Assembly (NCBI GenBank): GCA_050011095.1
Contig: JBEKJU010000043.1
Span: forward strand, 1-18,425
Direction of reading: 5' to 3'
Length of the DNA: 18,425 nt
DNA from: JBEKJU01 sp050011095
GTDB taxonomy: Bacteria; Desulfobacterota; Syntrophorhabdia; Syntrophorhabdales; WCHB1-27
The translations under genes were made by a program, and so were the position numbers. Position 1 is the first letter of the stretch, and each line of letters begins with the position of its first letter. Below the pieces are notes generated by a model, which saw only the letters and a program-made list of their open reading frames with translations, ran no database searches and was not told the DNA's origin. Below, piece by piece: positions 14,055 through 18,425 of this stretch.

Positions 14055-15623
14055 ATGCTCACTTCACTTGATTCGGGAATCAGCGGCCTTTTGGCGAATA
14101 GTGAGGCGCTCGACATCGTGGGTAATAACATCTCGAACTCCAACACCACGGGGTTCAAAGCAAGCAGCGCATCATTCCAGGACGTGCTCTACCAGACGAT
14201 AACGGGCGCAAACGGTACGGGGCAGGTAGGAACAGGCGTGGCATTGGGCGCCGTTCAGACGGATTTCTCCCAGGGGTCGGTTGAGACGACGGACTCCGCG
14301 ACCGATCTGGCAATCGGTGGACAGGGGTTTTTTATCGTAAAGAAAGCAGGGGACAACACGGATTACTACACGAGGGATGGAGGGTTCAGCTTTGATAAGA
14401 CCGGCAATTTGGTCGACGCCAATGGCGATTACGTTCAGGGTAAAGCGATAGACCAGACCACCGGAACGGCTACCGGCGTGGATCAAAATATCACCATATC
14501 CCAGCAGCCGAGCCAGCCTAAGGCCACTCAGAACATCGATATGGTGGTCAACCTTGAGTCAGACTCGGCGTGGAAGGGAGAGTGCACCGTGACGAGCGGG
14601 ACGGATCTCAGCAGTATTGCGGCGGCCACCAGCGACTACCCCGCGACGGGCAACTATACCCTTAATGTGACCGGTCCGGCTACTGACGGCACTTTCCCGG
14701 TGACGGTGACCATGCCCGATGGCACTGTAGTCACGGGGACGGCAACCAGTAACGGCAACAACACCGACTTTACCGGTACGGATTCGAGCGGAAATACGGT
14801 CGATACGGGCCTGAATCTGAGTTTCGGCACCCTGGCAAACGGTGACACGACCAACTTCACCCTTTCGGGTTTTGACGGTACTTCCGCTGCCACCCAGTCC
14901 AATACATCGAACTATTCGTCATCCGAAACGGTATACGATTCACTCGGCACGGCCCACACGGTAACGGTCAATTTCCGGGAGGCTTCCGTAGACAGCACCT
15001 CTCAAACATCGACGTGGGATTGGAATGTGACGGTAAGCGGAGCGGATAAGGTGGTCTCGGGGGGGTCTGGAACCATGACATTCAATGAAAACGGCGTCCT
15101 GACCTCGGGCGGGTCGCCGCAGGCCGTCACCTTCAATTTCGCCGGGGCCCAGCAAAATCAGACCATCAACCTCGTGATGGGGTCAGGGTCCGGAGAAGGC
15201 TCATCGACGCAGTATAGCAGTGCTTCGACGACCACCTACGTGGGCCAGGATGGGTACGCCCCCGGCGTGCTCCAGAGCGAAAGTGTAAGCAGTGATGGTA
15301 TTATCTCGGGTACGTATAACAACGGGCAGATCTTGCAGCTTTATCAGCTGACCCTCGCAAACTTCGACAACCCCCAGGGATTGAATAAAGTAGGCGGCAA
15401 CCTCTATTCGGCAACGCTGGACTCGGGTAACGCTTACACCAACGCCCCGGGTCAGGGTGGGACCGGAACGATCAGCTCCAATTCACTCGAAGAATCGAAT
15501 GTGGATTTGGCAACGGAGTTCGTGAACATGATAACCTACCAGAGCGGCTATGAGGCGAACTCAAAAGTAATTACCACGACAGATCAGATCCTCCAGGACC
15601 TCATGAACATAATACACGACTAA
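14055..15623 (+). CDS. flgE: Flagellar hook protein FlgE
   Basis: The 522-aa hook subunit forms the universal joint outside the cell. The N-terminal D0 signature (SGLLANSEALDIVGNNISNS, then NTTGFK), the DLAIGGQGFFIVK strand and the C-terminal D0 helix (NVDLATEFVNMITYQSGYEA) are all clear. The middle (about 165-400) is Thr/Ser/Gly-rich and forms the variable outer domains (D1/D2). Length is in the upper normal range, compared with ~400 aa in enteric bacteria. GGGAGG stands five bases before the ATG. It is the last gene of the fliK unit. Confidence 0.96.
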   Translation: MLTSLDSGISGLLANSEALDIVGNNISNSNTTGFKASSASFQDVLYQTITGANGTGQVGTGVALGAVQTDFSQGSVETTDSATDLAIGGQGFFIVKKAGDNTDYYTRDGGFSFDKTGNLVDANGDYVQGKAIDQTTGTATGVDQNITISQQPSQPKATQNIDMVVNLESDSAWKGECTVTSGTDLSSIAAATSDYPATGNYTLNVTGPATDGTFPVTVTMPDGTVVTGTATSNGNNTDFTGTDSSGNTVDTGLNLSFGTLANGDTTNFTLSGFDGTSAATQSNTSNYSSSETVYDSLGTAHTVTVNFREASVDSTSQTSTWDWNVTVSGADKVVSGGSGTMTFNENGVLTSGGSPQAVTFNFAGAQQNQTINLVMGSGSGEGSSTQYSSASTTTYVGQDGYAPGVLQSESVSSDGIISGTYNNGQILQLYQLTLANFDNPQGLNKVGGNLYSATLDSGNAYTNAPGQGGTGTISSNSLEESNVDLATEFVNMITYQSGYEANSKVITTTDQILQDLMNIIHD

Positions 15624-15672
15624 GCGCATATGAGCGGCCGTTTTGCCGTTCTGAGGAAAATGAGAGTCAATG

Positions 15673-15698
15673 GGGCGGGTGGGTCAACCCACTCGCCC
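15673..15698 (+). terminator. Strong hairpin downstream of flgE, possible terminator or 3' stabiliser
   Basis: GGGCGGGTGGGT (15673-15684) pairs with ACCCACTCGCCC (15687-15698), a 12-bp stem with one G:T pair and a very short loop. No T run follows, so it may block 3' exonucleases or act with Rho rather than be a classical intrinsic terminator. The G:T pair is favourable only in the plus-strand transcript (A·C mismatch on the other), which suggests it serves the flgE message. Confidence 0.5.
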
Positions 15699-15730
15699 TG
15701 ATAACTCATACCGCCCATGTCAATTATGTG

Positions 15731-15741
15731 ACGGAATCCGT
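15731..15741. promoter_or_regulatory. Palindrome upstream of the fliL promoter, candidate activator site
   Basis: ACGGA-A-TCCGT is a perfect palindrome about 100 bp before the -24 element of the fliL promoter, the usual distance for an NtrC-type enhancer. It loosely resembles the GACGGTCCG core at 2527-2535 before the kinase promoter. Evidence is position and symmetry only. Confidence 0.3.
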
Positions 15742-15805
15742 TTCTTTTGCAACAGCCCCGCCACCCGCATCGCGCCAGACCTCGCCGCAAACCTCCCGTT
15801 ATCTC

Positions 15806-15824
15806 CCGGCAGGGGCCGGTTTTT
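15806..15824 (+). terminator. Short intrinsic-terminator-like hairpin before the fliL promoter
   Basis: CCGGC (15806-15810) and GCCGG (15815-15819) pair around AGGG and are followed directly by TTTTT (15820-15824). The stem is short but all GC. It lies 17 bp before the next promoter, so it fits a boundary that insulates fliL from flgE read-through. Apart from the hairpins, palindrome and promoters listed, I see nothing else in the gap from 15624 to 15881. Confidence 0.5.
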
Positions 15825-15839
15825 CCTTGTCCATAACCG

Positions 15840-15857
15840 CTGGCACATATATTGCTT
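15840..15857 (+). promoter_or_regulatory. Sigma-54 promoter for fliL-fliM-fliN-fliO-fliP
   Basis: CTGGCACATATATTGCTT is nearly consensus: TGGCAC at -24 (GG 15842-15843), ten bases, then GC (15854-15855) within TTGCT. The predicted start is about 15867, leaving a short leader that contains AAGGAG for fliL. It is the clearest promoter in the window. Confidence 0.88.
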
Positions 15858-15881
15858 TTCCGAGGACGAAAGGAGTTCGAG

Positions 15882-16382
15882 ATGTCTGAAGAACCGACGC
15901 AGGAAACCGTCCAGGAGAACGCACCCCCGGAAAAGAAGAAGAAGGGATTCCTTAAGATCATTGTCATCGGCCTTGTGGCGGCCGGACTGGCCGGAGGGGC
16001 GGGATACTATTTCTACGGCAGGGCCTTGCTGGCACGGCACGGTGGAAAACAGGCGGCCGACAAGGCGCAGGAGAAAACCGAGGTCGGACCCATCCTGCCG
16101 CTCGAACCCTTTATCATCAATGTCTCGGGGAATTCATCGAGGTTCGTCAAGATCTCCGTCGCCCTGGAGCTGAAAAACGAGAAGGCATTGGAAAATACCA
16201 AGAAAATGACGCCTGTTATCCGGGACAGCATGCTTGCGGTGCTCGGGGCCAAGGCGCCTGATGTCTTCATGGACGTGAAAGGGCGATCGGCGATGAAAAA
16301 GGAGCTTTTCGACAGCATCGACCGGCTTTTCACGAATGGCGGCCTTACGGCCGTCTACATCACCGATATCATCATGCAGTAG
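15882..16382 (+). CDS. fliL: Flagellar basal body-associated protein FliL
   Basis: This 166-aa single-pass inner membrane protein surrounds and supports stator units. A short charged cytoplasmic tail with KKKK precedes a Gly/Ala-rich transmembrane helix (about 24-45). The periplasmic FliL domain follows, with LEPFIINVSGNSSRFVKISVAL-like strands and the terminal LFTNGGLTAVYITDIIMQ pattern. ATG 15882 has AAGGAG six bases upstream. A longer frame from TTG 15852 exists, but that codon lies in the -12 element of the promoter and cannot be in the message. No motA/motB lie nearby. FliM starts ten bases after its stop. Confidence 0.94.
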   Translation: MSEEPTQETVQENAPPEKKKKGFLKIIVIGLVAAGLAGGAGYYFYGRALLARHGGKQAADKAQEKTEVGPILPLEPFIINVSGNSSRFVKISVALELKNEKALENTKKMTPVIRDSMLAVLGAKAPDVFMDVKGRSAMKKELFDSIDRLFTNGGLTAVYITDIIMQ

Positions 16383-16391
16383 GAGCAACGG

Positions 16392-17393
16392 GTGGAGCAG
16401 CTACTATCTCAAGAAGAAATCGACGCCCTGCTCAAGGGAATTTCCGACGGAGACGTCGACACCGGAGCGGAGGAGATGGAGGTGGAGGCGGAAGGCCCAC
16501 AGGCCGCTCGACCCCCGGTAAAGGCGGAGATATTCGATTTTGCTAAATACACGAAGGGGAGAAAGGACAAGCTCCCGTCCCTCGAGTTCGTCTCGGACAG
16601 GCTGTCTAAATCCCTGAGGTCGGCCCTCACCCTGTTTTTGGAAAGGGGGGTGGAGATAGCCGTCGCCCCGGCGGAGTATATCGAATACGGTGAATTCATA
16701 AAGACCCTGCCTTTGCCGACAAATATGAACATCGTCACGACGGACCACCTCAAAGGGTTCTTTATCGTGATCTTTGATGCGAAATTGATCTTTTGCGTCC
16801 TCGAGACCGTTTTCGGCAGCAACACGATCACCGTGCCGAAGATAGAGGGCAGGGAATTTACCAGGATCGAATTCAACGTGATAAAGAAGCTCGTCGGCCT
16901 CGTGTGCGCCGAAATGGAAAAGGCATGGGAGCCGGTCTACGAGATACGGTGCAGGTATTCCAGATCGGAGATAAATCCCAACTACATAACCATGGTCTCG
17001 TCCGAAGAGACCGTCGTCGTCTGTGAGTTCTCGATCGAGATCGCGGATGTGGTGAGCTGGATGAAGATATGCATGCCTTACGGGATCCTTGAGACGATCA
17101 AGGGCTATCTCGTTTCCACGCCCTCGCGGGAGGATATGGAAATGCGGGAGAAGTGGGTCCAGAAGCTGCGGGAGCGCGTGAAAGAGGTGCCCCTCGACAT
17201 GAAGGCGGTCCTGGGCACAAAGAAAATTTCCGTCGAAGAGTTCCTGAAGATACGGAAGAACAGTGTCATCATTACGGAAAGGGCAGCGGATGAGCCGATC
17301 GACCTTCAGATAAAGAACAGAACGAAGCTGAAGGGCAGGATGGGCGTCTACAAAGGAAACAAGGCCGTCAGGGTTGAGCAGATACTTGATTGA
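16392..17393 (+). CDS. fliM: Flagellar motor switch protein FliM
   Basis: The 333-aa C-ring protein receives the chemotaxis signal. The N-terminal CheY-P-binding motif LSQEEIDALL (5-14) is intact, followed by an acidic linker, the CheC-like middle domain (about 45-235, including the conserved SLRSALTLFLERGVEI and EYGEFIKTLP) and a C-terminal SpoA domain that pairs with FliN. The start is GTG 16392 with AGGAG six bases before it. An intact EIDALL motif suggests a CheY-responsive motor, although no che genes are in view. The gap to fliN is 12 bp. Confidence 0.97.
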   Translation: MEQLLSQEEIDALLKGISDGDVDTGAEEMEVEAEGPQAARPPVKAEIFDFAKYTKGRKDKLPSLEFVSDRLSKSLRSALTLFLERGVEIAVAPAEYIEYGEFIKTLPLPTNMNIVTTDHLKGFFIVIFDAKLIFCVLETVFGSNTITVPKIEGREFTRIEFNVIKKLVGLVCAEMEKAWEPVYEIRCRYSRSEINPNYITMVSSEETVVVCEFSIEIADVVSWMKICMPYGILETIKGYLVSTPSREDMEMREKWVQKLRERVKEVPLDMKAVLGTKKISVEEFLKIRKNSVIITERAADEPIDLQIKNRTKLKGRMGVYKGNKAVRVEQILD

Positions 17394-17405
17394 CAGGGGG
17401 AAGTG

Positions 17406-17717
17406 ATGGAGGAATTCTCAGCCGAGGAGAGGGAGCAGACGACGGGAGAAAGTCACGAGATGAGCATCGAGAGCCTCCTCGATATTCCCGTCGAGATATC
17501 CGTCGAGATAGGGAGGACGAAAATGCAGATAGGCGAGCTCCTCTCGATTTCGAGGGGGTCCATTGTCGAGCTGAACAGGCTGGCCGGAGAATCAGCCGAT
17601 ATTTATGTGAACGAGAAGCTTGTGGGCAAAGGGGAGATCGTGGTGGCGAACGAGAGGCTGGGCGTGAGGGTGCTCGAGATCGTGACCCCAAGAGAAAGGG
17701 TGCAGAAGCTCGGATAA
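17406..17717 (+). CDS. fliN: Flagellar motor switch protein FliN
   Basis: This 103-aa product is a single SpoA domain with a short acidic N-terminal extension. It forms the base of the C ring with FliM and docks FliH. Conserved blocks are SLLDIPVEISVEIGRTKMQ, LLSISRGSIVELNRLAGE and GKGEIVVANERLGVRV. The ATG at 17406 follows a GGGGGA site; GTG 17403 directly before it is a less likely start. It is a compact FliN without the extra domains seen in FliY. The stop overlaps the fliO ATG by 1 bp (TAATG). Confidence 0.96.
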   Translation: MEEFSAEEREQTTGESHEMSIESLLDIPVEISVEIGRTKMQIGELLSISRGSIVELNRLAGESADIYVNEKLVGKGEIVVANERLGVRVLEIVTPRERVQKLG

Positions 17718-17995
17718 TGGAAAATATCTATTTCAGCGCAGTGAAAATGCTCTTCGTGCTCGCGGCCATGGTCTCTGCTGCCCTGGTCCTCCATCGCCTT
17801 ATCGGAAAAGGGCGGTTGAACCTGGGGTCCGGAAACCGGCGCTACGGCCTGCAAAAGGTGGAGACCATCCAGCTTGGATACCGGAAATTCGTATCGGTCA
17901 TCGAGGTTCGGAACCGCGTGCTCGTCCTGGGGGTCGGCGAGAAAGAGATGGCCCTTCTCGCGGAATGGAAAAAGGAGGAGAAGGACGCATCATGA
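17717..17995 (+). CDS. fliO: Flagellar biosynthetic protein FliO
   Basis: The 92-aa single-pass membrane protein helps assemble the FliP ring of the export gate. An N-terminal hydrophobic helix (about 7-27, MLFVLAAMVSAALVLHRLIG) is followed by a basic cytoplasmic part with the FliO pattern KVETIQLGYRKFVSVIEV and LVLGVGEKEMALL. The same frame is open far upstream, but that stretch overlaps fliN in another frame and reads as non-biological Arg/Glu/Gly-rich sequence, so ATG 17717, overlapping the fliN stop, is the real start. It overlaps fliP by 4 bp (ATGA). Confidence 0.92.
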   Translation: MENIYFSAVKMLFVLAAMVSAALVLHRLIGKGRLNLGSGNRRYGLQKVETIQLGYRKFVSVIEVRNRVLVLGVGEKEMALLAEWKKEEKDAS

Positions 17996-18425
17996 AGGCC
18001 CTCCTTCTCGCCATGGTCATGATCTCCCTTATCGTGCTCCCCTCCCCCTGCTATGCCAAATCGGGCGCGGCCAATTCCGCGGCAAAGCCGGCGGGACCCA
18101 CGAAATCCGATCTCTTCGGGTCCCTTGTGGGAGGCCAGGGGACCAAAAACCTCATCAACATCGTCATAGTCCTCACGATCCTGACATTCGCGCCGGCAGT
18201 CCTCCTGCTCATGAGCTCATTCACGCGGATCGTCATCGTCCTCTCCTTTCTGAGGCAGGCGATGGGCGTACCCCAACTCCCCCCCAACCAGATCATCGTG
18301 GGGCTTTCGCTGTTCCTCACCTTCTTCATCATGGCGCCGACGTATGAGAAGATCAACCAGTCCGCCTTGGGCCCCTTCATGAGCGACAAGATCGGCTATG
18401 AGGAATTCCTGAGCAAATCGTCGCA
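17992..18425 (+). CDS. fliP: Flagellar export gate protein FliP (cut by window end)
   Basis: 144 codons are present with no stop before the window ends; FliP is usually ~240-260 aa, so roughly 100 codons are missing. A cleavable signal peptide (about 1-22, ending CYA) is typical of FliP. A Gly/Lys/Pro-rich stretch and the first membrane helices follow, including TFAPAVLLLMSSFTRIVIVL, LRQAMGVPQLPPNQIIVGL and FLTFFIMAP, all hallmark FliP sequence. It forms the core of the export pore with FliQ and FliR, which probably follow outside the window. The ATG overlaps the fliO stop, with AAGGA upstream. Confidence 0.95.
   Translation, partial: MKALLLAMVMISLIVLPSPCYAKSGAANSAAKPAGPTKSDLFGSLVGGQGTKNLINIVIVLTILTFAPAVLLLMSSFTRIVIVLSFLRQAMGVPQLPPNQIIVGLSLFLTFFIMAPTYEKINQSALGPFMSDKIGYEEFLSKSS

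Noticed and set aside
15852..15881. Longer FliL from TTG 15852
   Set aside because: The TTG is the -12 element of the promoter, upstream of the predicted transcript. ATG 15882 has an ideal AAGGAG.
15620..15967. 115-codon minus-strand ORF in the flgE-fliL gap
   Set aside because: It runs across the fliL promoter and fliL start, lacks a ribosome binding site, and its product has no recognisable pattern.
17390..17716. Longer FliO from 17390
   Set aside because: It would run through the whole of fliN in another frame and gives Arg/Glu/Gly-rich sequence. ATG 17717 yields a normal FliO with an N-terminal membrane helix.

Overview
The window is one long, plus-strand flagellar (motility) locus that continues past the right edge. 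The high GC content, the GTG/ATG start mix, the NtrC-type regulators and the sigma-54 (-24/-12) promoters suit a Gram-negative bacterium of deltaproteobacterial (Desulfobacterota) or Nitrospirota type. I cannot name a genus from sequence alone.

Layout. (1) 1-440: no confident gene. It holds a tandem pair of a ~78-bp hairpin repeat and a possible small minus-strand ORF. (2) 441-2176: a two-gene unit with a small predicted secreted protein carrying a perfect 27-bp tandem duplication, overlapped by an NtrC-family response regulator. (3) 2178-2424: a second dimeric copy of the hairpin repeat, directly after the regulator stop codon, in the same orientation relative to the upstream ORF and with different but still self-complementary stems. 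(4) 2538-10981: a sigma-54-like promoter, a soluble histidine kinase, a second NtrC-type regulator, then flgB-flgC-fliE-fliF-fliG-fliH-fliI-fliJ. Most junctions overlap or are only a few bases apart, so this looks like one operon. (5) 10982-11192: a terminator-like hairpin and a sigma-54-like promoter. (6) 11193-15623: fliK-flgD-flgE, for hook length control, hook cap and hook. (7) 15624-15881: a 258-bp gap with a strong hairpin, a short terminator-like hairpin and the best sigma-54 promoter of the window. (8) 15882-18425: fliL-fliM-fliN-fliO-fliP, with fliP cut by the window end.

Functionally, FlgB/FlgC/FliE/FliF build the rod and MS ring. FliG/FliM/FliN form the C-ring switch. FliH/FliI/FliJ form the export ATPase complex, and FliO/FliP belong to the export gate. 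FliK/FlgD/FlgE make and measure the hook, and FliL is stator-associated. The kinase/regulator pair resembles FleSR/FlrBC, which activates sigma-54-dependent rod, basal-body and hook genes in other bacteria. The three sigma-54-like sites before the kinase, fliK and fliL fit a regulator that drives its own operon and the two downstream ones.

The core flagellar genes are ordinary. The least explained items are the dimeric structured repeat with stem covariation, the small secreted protein next to the first regulator, and promoters whose predicted transcription starts almost coincide with the start codons.
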